Below the pieces are notes generated by a model. That model worked only from the letters and a program-made list of their open reading frames with translations. It did not search any database and was not told the DNA's origin. A program made the position numbers and the translations under genes. 64,000 nucleotides of DNA from Vibrio superstes. Its GTDB lineage: Bacteria > Pseudomonadota > Gammaproteobacteria > Enterobacterales > Vibrionaceae. Below, one piece after another: positions 55,414-63,658 of this stretch (within the stretch, counting starts at the first letter, position 1; every line of letters begins with the position of its first letter). Location of the stretch: assembly GCF_003569005.1 (NCBI RefSeq), contig NZ_BCUR01000004.1, forward strand, positions 2,132,644 to 2,196,643. Reading direction: 5' to 3'.

Positions 55414-56430
55414 TTACCCAAGGTAGGCGTTGGTGATCCCAGGTCTGTGATGACCCATTATTTTTGAAAGTTGTAAGCGCACGGCTTTATCTCGCGCCTT
55501 AGCCTCACTCAAAGAGATGCACAAGGTCTTAGCAATGTACTCATGATGAGCACGGCCATGCTCAATCCCGACTCGAACTGGCGCTTCTACTCCCATTTGG
55601 GTTTGATAGAACTGACAAGCAAAGAACTTTCGTTCGCCATGACAGTTGTAGATGGGGTCAATCGCTTTGGTTTCTTTATAGATGTGGCTCTGAAACGCTT
55701 TGAAGCTTTGGTCAACAGGCACTAGGTTGTTATGTCCTGTGGTTTCTTGAAGCTTCTCTCCACGCTCGAGAGCAGTAATTTGTTCATCATTCTCAATCGG
55801 TATCATGCGTGGTTGCCCCCCTTTGGTCCCGCGGCCTACGGTGATGACGCCCGTCTTTTTATATTCAACCAGAGCCTTGTGTGAATCCAGCAAGCAAGCC
55901 TCTCGCGTTCGAAGACCCAGAGTGCGCTCCAGTTGCGCAGCTAGCGCCACTGGCTCACTGGCATGATGAAGGATGGCTTGATGTTGCTCGAGTGTTGTTG
56001 AGCGGTCTACTGTCGCAATACCTGACTTGGGAGGGTAATCTAACTCTTTACTCGCAGTGACGTTCAGTTTGTCGTCACCTCGAGCCTGCGCCATACACAC
56101 GTTGATATGACTGATATAATCTCTCGCCGTACTGGCCGTAAATTTCACATCAGACTCAAATCGTGCTCTCAAATGCTCGCCGTAATTCACGACGTGCGCC
56201 TTTTCAATGTCAATTAAACGCTTCACGTCAGTTTCGTCTTTTAAATACTGCGCAAAGTCGCGGCAAGCTGAAATCCTAGCTTTATGCGTATTGTCTTTTA
56301 AGTCCCCTACCCGTTCAAGAGACGCATTAATTAAACCTCGATCAATTTGCCTAGCACCTAAGCCAAAATTGGGCTTATTGAAGTTCCTGAGGGGGCTGGG
56401 CATCACCCCACTGTATTGTCTTTTTGTCAT
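55414..56430 (-). CDS. integrase-domain protein (Integrase_1 type)
   Basis: 338 residues with a SAM-like N-terminal part (KARISACRDFAQYLKDETDVKRLIDI...) and a catalytic-type domain with LGLRTREACLL (Arg), KTIPI-like strand (GQPRMIPIEN) and C-terminal LSKIMGHHRPGITNAYLG (His and Tyr). This is the Integrase_1 family carried by plasmids and SXT/R391-type ICEs in Vibrio. The promoter side faces a repeat-rich non-coding region, which may hold its sites. Activity untested; the family role is uncertain. Confidence 0.8.
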   Translation of the reverse strand: MTKRQYSGVMPSPLRNFNKPNFGLGARQIDRGLINASLERVGDLKDNTHKARISACRDFAQYLKDETDVKRLIDIEKAHVVNYGEHLRARFESDVKFTASTARDYISHINVCMAQARGDDKLNVTASKELDYPPKSGIATVDRSTTLEQHQAILHHASEPVALAAQLERTLGLRTREACLLDSHKALVEYKKTGVITVGRGTKGGQPRMIPIENDEQITALERGEKLQETTGHNNLVPVDQSFKAFQSHIYKETKAIDPIYNCHGERKFFACQFYQTQMGVEAPVRVGIEHGRAHHEYIAKTLCISLSEAKARDKAVRLQLSKIMGHHRPGITNAYLG

Positions 56431-56463
56431 GTTATGGCCTTTTTACTGTGTCACATAGCGTAT

Positions 56464-57340
56464 GTTGCGCAGAGTGTTTCACCTCTGTCTCGATAAATGA
56501 TGACGCCTTTTTTATCTGATGTGCTACTCCATCGCAGAGTCTGAAGGGCTTGTTGCATCCTCGCATCAGTGTGGTGACCGCTCCCTTGTACTTTAAGGGC
56601 TGTGGGCTTATTGCATCCTCGGTCCATTAGGCAGTGCTGTTGGCATCAGCAGGCGGCTTATTGCATCCTCTACCTAGAGCTATGTATTCAATGATTGATT
56701 CATGAAATCGACTTGGATTGCATTAGAGATAGAACGCCAAACCGAAGTTGCTTCCATCTGTACCAAGTCCGTGGATTTCGTGAATACCGAAATTCAGAGA
56801 TGGGCTTCAAGGGTAAGCTTGAATACCGTGACTTCCGAATACTTCTGAGTCTTTGATTCCGCAACTCCCGTAATTCAAGGGCTGGGCTTACTGTGGGAGA
56901 CTTCGTCTAATTTCTTTCGATAATTAGACGAAGTCTAAGCGTGCGCTCTATTGGGCCTGTCGCTTGCACTGATTCGCTCACTCTTTCGAGTTCGCTGTGC
57001 AAGCGGATATTTCCGAGCGAGTAGGAATAATGAAACCTTAACTGACCTCTCGGTGTGTCCTCTGTAGAGGATGTTTTGAACGGCGCTGTTGCGCCTCACT
57101 AAAGAGTAGGTCTCGCTTTTAAGGTTGATGAATAAGTGATGCTTTTATTTAGGTGCTTTATTGTCCAGTGAAATGGCGTACTTTCGATTTAACGGATAGC
57201 GACTCCCTCTCTCTTCGACGCTATTTCTTAAATCCTTTGTGTTTGATTTCAACACCATCAAGTACAAGGTAAATCCCCCTCTCACCTAGAAGAAAAGGAC
57301 GTCCCAAAAAAAGACGCTGCGAAGACTTTCGGGAAAGATG
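56464..57340. other. repeat-rich non-coding region with a long hairpin
   Basis: About 880 bp without a gene. Three copies of GCTT(G/A)TTGCATCCTC lie at about 56548, 56606 and 56655; shorter GGGCTT units recur to 56890. A perfect 15-bp stem AGACTTCGTCTAATT with a nine-base loop is at 56898-56936. No T tail follows it. The region is upstream of the Integrase_1 gene and could be its site of action, an origin of transfer or a replication region. Confidence 0.55.
56898..56936. repeat. perfect 15-bp inverted repeat
   Basis: AGACTTCGTCTAATT (56898-56912), loop of nine bases, and its exact inverse AATTAGACGAAGTCT (56922-56936). It is too stable and too isolated to be by chance. Confidence 0.85.
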
Positions 57341-57407
57341 AATAATGATACGGTCCTTAGGCACTCAAAAAGTGGATACAGACCGGTTATTTTTTGGAGA
57401 ACCTAAT

Positions 57408-57555
57408 ATGAATTACTCAAAGAGCCATACTCTAACACTGTTTGAAGAGACTGATTTCAGTCTGCTACATAACGCTCCACTACAACTCGTGGAAATCAAA
57501 GGACCTATTTTTGGTACACCCTCTTCTCAGCAATTGCTGGCCTACTGCTTCTTCG
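57408..57555 (+). pseudogene. truncated paralogue of the gene at 55002
   Basis: A GGAGA ribosome binding site precedes ATG 57408. The protein SLLHNAPLQLVEIKGPIFGTP aligns to the gene at 55002, but after about 48 codons it runs into the transposase sequence, so the 3' part has been lost to the insertion. Confidence 0.75.
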
Positions 57556-58178
57556 GCATGAATGCTTGTTATTCGACAGGAAGGCCTAGAAGCTCAAGTT
57601 GGATATAAAAAGCGCAGAGGCATGTACAGTAGCCAGCCAGCACTTATCGCTCAAAACATACTAGACCGAAATTTCTCACCGTCTGAGCCAAACCAATCTT
57701 GGGTAACGGACATCACTTACATCCGAACACATGAAGGCTGGCTGTATCTCGCTATCGTGCTAGATCTCTATTCACGAGCAATAGTAGGTTGGTCAATGAG
57801 ATCAAGGATGGAATCAGAGTTGGTAACACAAGCCCTTCTTGCAGAAGGTGTGGCGTCGAAAGCCAAAAAGTAAAGTGCTAATCCATTCCGATCAGGGCAG
57901 TCAGTTTACTGGTTACGAATGGCCGGAATTCCTCAAAGAACATAACCTGATACCGAGCATGAGTCGTAAGGAAAATTGTCATGACAACCCGGTAGCGGAA
58001 AGCTTCTTCCAGCTACTAAAACGTGAGCAAATCAAGAAAAAGATCTATCAAACAAGAGAAAAAGCACGTTCAGATATTTTCTGATTACATCGAGATGTTT
58101 TATAACTCTAGACGTAAGCATAGCCATGCAGAAAATATGCCTCCACTGGTGCATGAACAGCTTGGAGTTTACAACTAG
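57556..58178 (+). pseudogene. IS3-family transposase OrfB remnant
   Basis: Pieces of an IS3-type DDE transposase in three frames: QVGYKKRRGMYSSQPALIAQ and SWVTDITYIRTHEGWLYLAIVLDLYSR (57560-57870), then VLIHSDQGSQFTGYEWPEFL and MSRKENCHDNPVAESFFQLLKREQIK (to 58084), then DYIEMFYNSRRKHSHAENMPP to the stop at 58178. The 5' end (orfA and the start of orfB) is missing, and frameshifts lie at about 57860 and 58078. It is not active. The insertion cut the gene at 57408. Confidence 0.88.
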
Positions 58179-58376
58179 TCACTGGTCTACAAGAGGCTGG
58201 TCGATTCAGCCATTATTTTCATCATCTTCACTCTAGTCACTATCCTACTGATGATCGTGGAGACGGACACTAAGAAAAACAAAGTAACTACCGTAAAAGG
58301 TGGCAAAAAGTCTAGTCAATTTTCTTTCATCAAAGCGATTTCGATTTCTAATCACCCGCTAAGATACAGTCGATAG
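58179..58376 (+). pseudogene. C-terminal fragment of a small membrane protein
   Basis: An open frame without a start follows the IS stop: VYKRLVDSAIIFIIFTLVTILL (hydrophobic) then KKNKVTTVKGGKKSSQFSFIKA to a stop at 58374. It looks like the tail of a gene whose beginning was lost at the IS end. Confidence 0.5.
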
Positions 58377-58385
58377 GCCAACTCT

Positions 58386-58859
58386 TTAGCGAGGATCAAC
58401 TTCATGCGGAGACATCATGAAGAATTCGCGCTTGTCATTGAAACGCAGATGGTCGTATTTTCGGTGCAAACGCTTCTCCATTGCAAGCCCATCTCGACAT
58501 CGAAATTTTCGCTCTATAGTAAATGAAGCCGGTGCTGAAGTAGAGCGATTTAACTCTCTTACTCTTTCCTCAACACTTCGAGTGGTCATGCCGATTTTAA
58601 TAAGCCCAGGCATCGCCGGATTACTCAAGATATACACCCATTCATTCATCTGCGCTCGTTGAGATTGACCTTGTCCCCAGTGGTGATGGTTTGCGTCTGC
58701 AAGAGGGTCAGCCCTAGAGGTCAGCTGTTCAAAGGTGTATTGCATCACTTGAGGTTGAGACTCATGTTGGTGAAAAGCTTTACGCTTTCTCCGCTCCCTA
58801 AAAAAATGGTTTAATTCAGCGCGAATGATCGATTGAAAAGTGCGTTTAAAGAGCCCCAT
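58386..58859 (-). CDS. T5orf172/MUG113-type GIY-YIG protein
   Basis: 157 residues from ATG 58859 (an upstream start at 58916 is possible). The C-terminal half is a GIY-YIG-fold T5orf172 domain: EWVYILSNPAMPGLIKIGMTTRSVEERVRELNRSTSAP, MEKRLHRKYDHLRFNDKREFFMM. The N-terminal part is basic (RERRKRKAFHQHES). It has no transmembrane segment, unlike the pair at 41960-44554. A phage- or plasmid-type DNA-acting protein is likely. Confidence 0.82.
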   Translation of the reverse strand: MGLFKRTFQSIIRAELNHFFRERRKRKAFHQHESQPQVMQYTFEQLTSRADPLADANHHHWGQGQSQRAQMNEWVYILSNPAMPGLIKIGMTTRSVEERVRELNRSTSAPASFTIERKFRCRDGLAMEKRLHRKYDHLRFNDKREFFMMSPHEVDPR

Positions 58860-58971
58860 GATTACCTGTTTTGAAATAGCAATAGACTCAACAGTATACT
58901 CAAGCGCACTCAACACTCCGTTACCACATTACGCCACCTACCCACGCTTAGTTTTCAGTTGTTACAAAGGT

Positions 58972-59495
58972 ATGTCTGGGGACGGTTATGTAGTTCTGCT
59001 AGTAGAAAATACCGAGGAATGGATAAAGCCTTTCGACGTTGACGGGAAAACACTAAATGAGCTATATCTGGAAGAAGATAAAAACGCTAAAGCGACTCTT
59101 TCCTATGACGACACGCAAGGCACCGTACTAATCATTCCTGCTATTCATAAACCAATCAAATTACTAGGTGTCTTCGAGCAGCACCCTATCGACGTGTCCT
59201 TGCAGATGTGCATAAATATCAATACCACTACAATGGGAATGAATGACTGCTACGCCAAAGCTTACCAAAGTTAGGACAGTGAACTGAACCGTGCTTATAT
59301 CGCACTGGGCGGAGTAAACAACGAAGCCTTGCAACTAGCGCAAAGAGACTGGATTCAGTTTCGAGATTCGCAACAGGACTATCTAAAACAGGTCTTTAGT
59401 AATCAAGAAGGCACTATGTGGATTTTGAGATATGGAGTCATACTTACCGACTCATTAAAGAGCAAGTGGAGCGCCTGCAAGCTATCTACCAATAA
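58972..59495 (+). pseudogene. DUF1311/LprI-domain gene, broken by a stop and a frameshift
   Basis: The first 101 codons (MSGDGYVVLLVENTEEW...) end at TAG 59272, but the frame continues with DSELNRAYIALGGVNNEALQLAQRDWIQFRDSQQDYL, the LprI-domain core. After about 59418 homology switches to another frame, DFEIWSHTYRLIKEQVERLQAIYQ, ending at 59495. So there is one in-frame amber codon and one single-base shift. The reading frame is also open upstream to 58840, so the 5' end is uncertain. Confidence 0.75.
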
Positions 59496-59565
59496 TAACA
59501 GTTAAACCTCTACCCTACCCTGATAAGCATCATACTCATCAGCCAGAGTCATCAACCGATTCACC

Positions 59566-59784
59566 TCATGCCGACCGTGACCAGTAACGCTTTAAAAACT
59601 CATCAAGACAGTGGTTTTGATAAAATAAACGTAGGAAATAGCCCTTTTTAACCGAGGTTTCGTAACTTCTTGCCCATTCAAACCTCTTCTCTTGGATTTG
59701 CTCTTTGTGCTCTGCCCACCCCTTTACTTTGGCAAAAGTATAGCAATCCACAATGTACAAGTAGTCTCCCCTACGTACGCTCAT
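59566..59784 (-). CDS. small protein, unknown
   Basis: 72 residues with an AGGGG upstream. Charged, helical middle (EHKEQIQEKRFEWARSYETS). No recognised family. It may be a short accessory gene or fragment. Confidence 0.4.
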   Translation of the reverse strand: MSVRRGDYLYIVDCYTFAKVKGWAEHKEQIQEKRFEWARSYETSVKKGYFLRLFYQNHCLDEFLKRYWSRSA

Positions 59785-59867
59785 ATCTAGCCCCTAACTA
59801 ACGTTTTCTTAACTCTAGTTGAAAGCCTCCAACTCTCGCCAGTCACAACAAAAGAGAACTTTTTACT

Positions 59868-60140
59868 ATGGCGCAATCTGATAACAGCTTAATTAGACGA
59901 ACGTATTACACTGCGCCCAACTTACCGTTTTGGAGACAAAAAATGATTGCAGGTATTCTTCTTATCTTCGTTGTTATCGGGCTGGTTCTTATTGGTATGA
60001 AACTCTCAACCATCCAAGAGCGTTTGGATGAAAGACGAACTATGGAAAAAGAGAAAGCAGAGCGTGAGAAAGTAATCCTAGGCACGCTTATCAACATCGA
60101 AACCGAACTAATCAAAAGTCAGCAACACTCACAAAGCTAA
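59868..60140 (+). CDS. small single-pass membrane protein with coiled coil
   Basis: 90 residues: cytoplasmic N-terminus (NSLIRRTYYTAPNLPFWRQK), one transmembrane segment (about 26-45), and a charged coiled coil (TIQERLDERRTMEKEKAEREKV). Unknown function. It lies 61 bp before the secreted-protein gene in the same orientation and may be cotranscribed. Confidence 0.6.
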   Translation: MAQSDNSLIRRTYYTAPNLPFWRQKMIAGILLIFVVIGLVLIGMKLSTIQERLDERRTMEKEKAEREKVILGTLINIETELIKSQQHSQS

Positions 60141-60201
60141 CACAGCCAAAACTTTGCTCTTACACGAGACTAACCACAATTTAGACACCTTGGAGTCATA
60201 A

Positions 60202-60684
60202 ATGAACCCTTCAAAGGGCCTAATCGGCCTTGCACTGATTGCCACTGCTTTTACAGCCACCGCTGCCCGCCATCAATGGACATTAGCCCATGACAATACC
60301 ATGAGTTATCACGCATCTATGGGCACAATTGAATCCCAAGAGCGCGGGTTAGACCATGCTGAACTGACAGTTCAGTGCATGAAAGAGAGCTATTCGTCCA
60401 ATTTAACGTTTAGCATTCAAACACCGGTATCTCTCAACGAAGACAGTATCATTACACTGGAAACAGACGGCAAAAATGGTGCTCTGATGCAAACTTACTC
60501 TGGTGCATTTCTAGATGATACTATCACCAAGATTGTCGATTTCGAGAACTACTTACCTACCCTGCAACAAGGGAATACGCTGATTCTGAAAGCCGATAGT
60601 GGCAATAAAGAAATGACGTATACATTTTCACTTAAAGGCGCTCACAGAGCTATTGGTGCAGTGGTTGAGCACTGTAATGCCTAA
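60202..60684 (+). CDS. secreted protein of unknown function
   Basis: 160 residues with a signal peptide (about 1-22, TATA|ARH) and a beta-rich mature part; two Cys (59 and 158) may bond. GGAG ribosome binding site. It does not match a family I recognise. It is next to the membrane-protein gene at 59868. Confidence 0.6.
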   Translation: MNPSKGLIGLALIATAFTATAARHQWTLAHDNTMSYHASMGTIESQERGLDHAELTVQCMKESYSSNLTFSIQTPVSLNEDSIITLETDGKNGALMQTYSGAFLDDTITKIVDFENYLPTLQQGNTLILKADSGNKEMTYTFSLKGAHRAIGAVVEHCNA

Positions 60685-60802
60685 CTCATCAAACACAAAC
60701 AATACAGGAGAGCCCAGGTTCTCCTTTTTCATTCCCAGTCAAAGACTTTTAGAACCGCGAAAGTGAAATATGCAAATAGCGGTTGATCAACCTCAAGACC
60801 TA

Positions 60803-61020
60803 ACACCGATAAACGTTGGCGATGGTTTACGGGCTTGAAATTGCTCCCGTGTAGTCATGACTACACCGATAAACGTTGGCGATGGTTTACGGACTTGAAA
60901 TTGCTCCCGTGTAGTCATGACTACTGGACTACAGTGGTTTGATGGTGCCCTTTGTAGTCTGGACTACAGTAGAACTATGATGGCCTTGAATTGCCAAGGT
61001 GTAGTCTGGACTACAGTAGA
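60803..61020. repeat. tandem repeats with repeated palindromes
   Basis: Two 60-bp units (60803-60862 and 60863-60922) differ at one base. They are followed by degenerate units with the same parts (GATGG, TTGAAATTGC, GTAGTC). Palindromes GTAGTCATGACTAC (60851-60864, 60911-60924) and GTAGTCTGGACTAC (60954-60967, 61001-61014) are evenly spaced by 43-60 bases. The array lies between two genes and could bind a dimeric protein several times. Confidence 0.85.
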
Positions 61021-61111
61021 GAATGATTTTTACAAGCGAAATTGAGCGGTCCTGACTACAAGGGTGAAAGAATACAAGACGCACACTACAAAGTAGACAT
61101 CAAGATTTAAT

Positions 61112-61711
61112 TCAAATCCAATGTATTGAATGTCGTTTGCTTGTTCGTTCGTTAGTGCATCCATAGTTCACAACGTTACCATTAGATACAGTTGTATATG
61201 AGCAATCCCACTGCTGCGAGTTATCATCCCGAAGTTTAATCTTTGTGGAAGTTCCAATAACTGCAGTCGTACTTCGCTCTGATAAGCCATCAAACTCATC
61301 TTCTGCGGTGACTATCATATTGGGCGTTTCGGTATTCCAGATACGCTTAGTGATAGTTGCTCGAGAGTCATAGTCGGTACCACGTTCAGAGAACTCGATA
61401 TCGGCCACCCCACGAGCCTTGATGCGATTAGCTTCAATATTAAGAAGCCCATTCTTAGTGAAGAACCTTAATAAAGTGACTCTATCGTTTTCAATAAGAT
61501 TGCCGTATTCGTACCATGAGAAAATGGTTTCCAATCCCGTAGTTTGAATCTTAGCAGGTGCACATTCGGAATGATTAACTAACCCTTCGTTATCGCTGTA
61601 GCCAATATCAGCAATTTCTCCATATTCATAAAGTCGAACGTTGCGGAAACCGGTGTTGCCGTCGATGTATTCGACTTCAGCATTAAAGCAGATGAAGTCG
61701 CTTAGCTTTTG
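61112..61711 (-). pseudogene. gene of unknown function, start lost
   Basis: A frame open on the minus strand from about 61711 (after an in-frame TGA) encodes FSEQKLSDFICFNAEVEYIDGNTG...HSECAPAKIQTTG, then the 140-residue part starting at a TTG (61534). Two similar segments, VRLYEYGEIADIG and WYEYGNLIENDR, suggest an internal repeat. Cys residues and the pattern suggest an exported protein, but no start codon or signal peptide is found upstream. It is probably 5'-truncated. Confidence 0.5.
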
Positions 61712-61856
61712 TTCACTGAATCAGAATCCAGCTTTGGGGCAGAAATGAGTTATCACGACTCACTGTTTCAACACACTCGATAGCAATATGGAGCCATTCA
61801 TAGGAGGTTCAGTTCTCTGCCCCTCGACCCATGAATGGCCGACAAGAACAAGACAA

Positions 61857-62879
61857 TCAGAAAATATTCAATCCAAAAACGTCTTTAACATCAAAAAGTA
61901 CACCCGACGTTTTTTCTCTAGAGACTTGGCTTCCCTTGATTAAAATATCAATTAGTTGCGCTTTATCCCCCAGAAACTCTATTCTCCTTTCTCTTATAGG
62001 GCGGAGTATTTCCTGCAAGCACTCTTCCAGCACCTTTTTGGTAGTGCCGTCACCAAGTCCTCCACGGCGATAGTGCTCTTTTAGCTGATTGACATATTCC
62101 TCGTCAGGGTGAAAAGCGTCGAGGTAGGTGAAAACCACATTCCCTTCCACATTGCCCGGGTCTTCAATTCTTAGATGGTCAGGGTCGGTATACATAGATT
62201 TTACGGCTTCCGATATCTCTTTCTCTGTCGCCCCTAGATTGATGGTGTTACTCATCGACTTGGACATTTTGTTTTTTCCATCGGTACTAGGGAGCCGCGG
62301 TGCGTTACTCAATAGAGGTTTGCACTCAGTTAAAACACTACAACCTGCCAGTGTATTAACCTTTCTCACTATCTCGTTGGTTTGCTCAAGCATTGGCAAT
62401 TGATCATCACCTACGGGAACCAAAGAGGCGTTAAATCCAGTTATATCGGCCGCTTGTGATATTGGGTAGGTCAGGAAACCTGCTGGGATAGAACGTTCAA
62501 AACCTTTGTTTTGTATTTCGCTTTTTACTGTTGGGTTTCGCTCTAATCGACTGATGGTTACAAGATTGCTGTAGTACATGGTCAACTCTGCAAGCGCAGG
62601 AAGTTGTGATTGGAGGCAAATGGTGGTTTGGGCAGGGTCGATGCCAACGGCTAAATAATCAGCTACCACATTTAGAATGTTGGATGATACTTTTTTAGGG
62701 TTGTGGGCATTATCAGTGAGGCCTTGCATGTCAGCAACAAGGATCGTTTGTTCGTGGACGGCCTGCAAGCCTACACGTTGCTTCAGTGAGCCCACATAAT
62801 GACCGAGATGCAATGGCCCTGTGGCTCTATCACCGGTCAAAATAATTTCTTGGCTATCGAGGTTTTGTGTTCTGTTCAT
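61857..62879 (-). CDS. tryptophanyl-tRNA synthetase, second type
   Basis: 340 residues of a class I TrpRS that charges tRNA-Trp. The HIGH-type motif LHLGHYVGS (His24, His27) and KMSKS (204-208) are present. The N-terminus TGDRATGPLHLGHY differs from the housekeeping E. coli form (GELTIGNY) and is like second copies found in some bacteria, where one gives resistance to the TrpRS inhibitor indolmycin. The gene is preceded by a Trp-Trp leader peptide and a hairpin over its ribosome binding site. A housekeeping copy is expected elsewhere. Confidence 0.9.
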   Translation of the reverse strand: MNRTQNLDSQEIILTGDRATGPLHLGHYVGSLKQRVGLQAVHEQTILVADMQGLTDNAHNPKKVSSNILNVVADYLAVGIDPAQTTICLQSQLPALAELTMYYSNLVTISRLERNPTVKSEIQNKGFERSIPAGFLTYPISQAADITGFNASLVPVGDDQLPMLEQTNEIVRKVNTLAGCSVLTECKPLLSNAPRLPSTDGKNKMSKSMSNTINLGATEKEISEAVKSMYTDPDHLRIEDPGNVEGNVVFTYLDAFHPDEEYVNQLKEHYRRGGLGDGTTKKVLEECLQEILRPIRERRIEFLGDKAQLIDILIKGSQVSREKTSGVLFDVKDVFGLNIF

Positions 62880-62882
62880 GGG

Positions 62883-62921
62883 TGTATCTCCTAGTTAAAA
62901 CAGATCGCTACTGGAGATACA
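62883..62921 (-). promoter_or_regulatory. hairpin masking the trpS ribosome binding site
   Basis: On the minus strand TGTATCTCC (62913-62921) pairs perfectly over nine bases with GGAGATACA (62883-62891). The second arm contains the GGAG ribosome binding site, five to eight bases before ATG 62879. A further hairpin with AGCTGC / GTAGCT arms (62939-62963) lies between this and the leader peptide and could form the alternative fold. Confidence 0.82.
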
Positions 62922-62983
62922 AAAAGAAATTACAGTCTTAGCTACCTTCCAGCAGCTTAAGAATGTAAGAATTCCGTGCCGCT

Positions 62984-63037
62984 CTATTTAGAGCGCCACC
63001 AGAAGAAGAATGATGTAGGAATTAAAATGTAATTCAT
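62984..63037 (-). CDS. tryptophan leader peptide of trpS
   Basis: A 17-codon frame, MNYILIPTSFFFWWRSK then TAG, with tandem Trp codons next to the stop. A hairpin CGCTCT-AAAT-AGAGCG overlaps its end. The start has only a weak ribosome binding site. It is about 105 bases before trpS. Tandem Trp codons followed by a structured leader are the mark of amino-acid attenuation; by composition alone two Trp in 17 is far above average. Confidence 0.82.
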   Translation of the reverse strand: MNYILIPTSFFFWWRSK

Positions 63038-63658
63038 CCGAACAACTTAACAAGTATCGTTTTGAAGTTCAACCAAGGGGAATGGCCTTTGCATAAAAAG
63101 CCTTATGTTGGACCGCCGTGACTAAGTAAGGTGACTGGGTGCTCTAAAGTGTAAAGGGGCACTTCTGAGTTACGAAGTGCCAACTATGAAGGTTTTAGAC
63201 AAAAATGAGTTAGAGAGCTTGTGAAATTATTGCCGAATAGATTATCTGAAGTATCGCAAACCTCTAACTGACTGGCCAAAGTCTAACCTAAAAAAGAGTA
63301 ACGAATGAATAATTGCAACCTAACCGATTTAGGCAATCTTGATATCATCTATTCAAACACTCGCTTTTAGCTTAATTATTTCTTCTCAACTAACCCACAT
63401 CGTGACCACGTAAAATATCGCTCGTCAACTCATGAGCAGAACAATCAACCGCCACTCTTATGTAACAAAATATTTCATAGCAATCCAACTGATTCATCGA
63501 TAGTACCTATTTATCTGAACTAAAACCCTTTACGTATAGTCTGCCCTGCTCCCAACGTACCGGCTACCTAGTACGTTGAATCTGTTTATATCTGATGAAA
63601 GATTCATCAGACTTTCTATGCAAAGGACGGCTCCATATAAGTATTGAGATTATTGAAA
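63038..63658. other. intergenic region with two hairpins
   Basis: About 620 bp, no gene seen. GGCACTT / AAGTGCC lies near 63157-63171, followed by TTTTAGACAAAAATGAG (a dispersed block). Near the right end are hairpins CAACGTAC / GTACGTTG (63553-63578) and CTGATGAA / TTCATCAG (63592-63610), 50 bases before the last gene; they could affect its mRNA. Confidence 0.5.

Noticed and set aside
56546..56670. CRISPR-like repeats TTGCATCCTC
   Set aside because: Three short repeats with unequal spacing of about 58 and 50 bases, no cas genes; more like binding sites.
56898..56936. Terminator at the 15-bp hairpin
   Set aside because: Neither side has a T run and no gene ends nearby.
57556..58178. Active insertion sequence
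   Set aside because: 5' end missing and two frameshifts in the transposase; no clear terminal inverted repeats.
60803..61020. CRISPR array
   Set aside because: Units are nearly identical through their whole length, so there are no variable spacers, and no cas genes are near.
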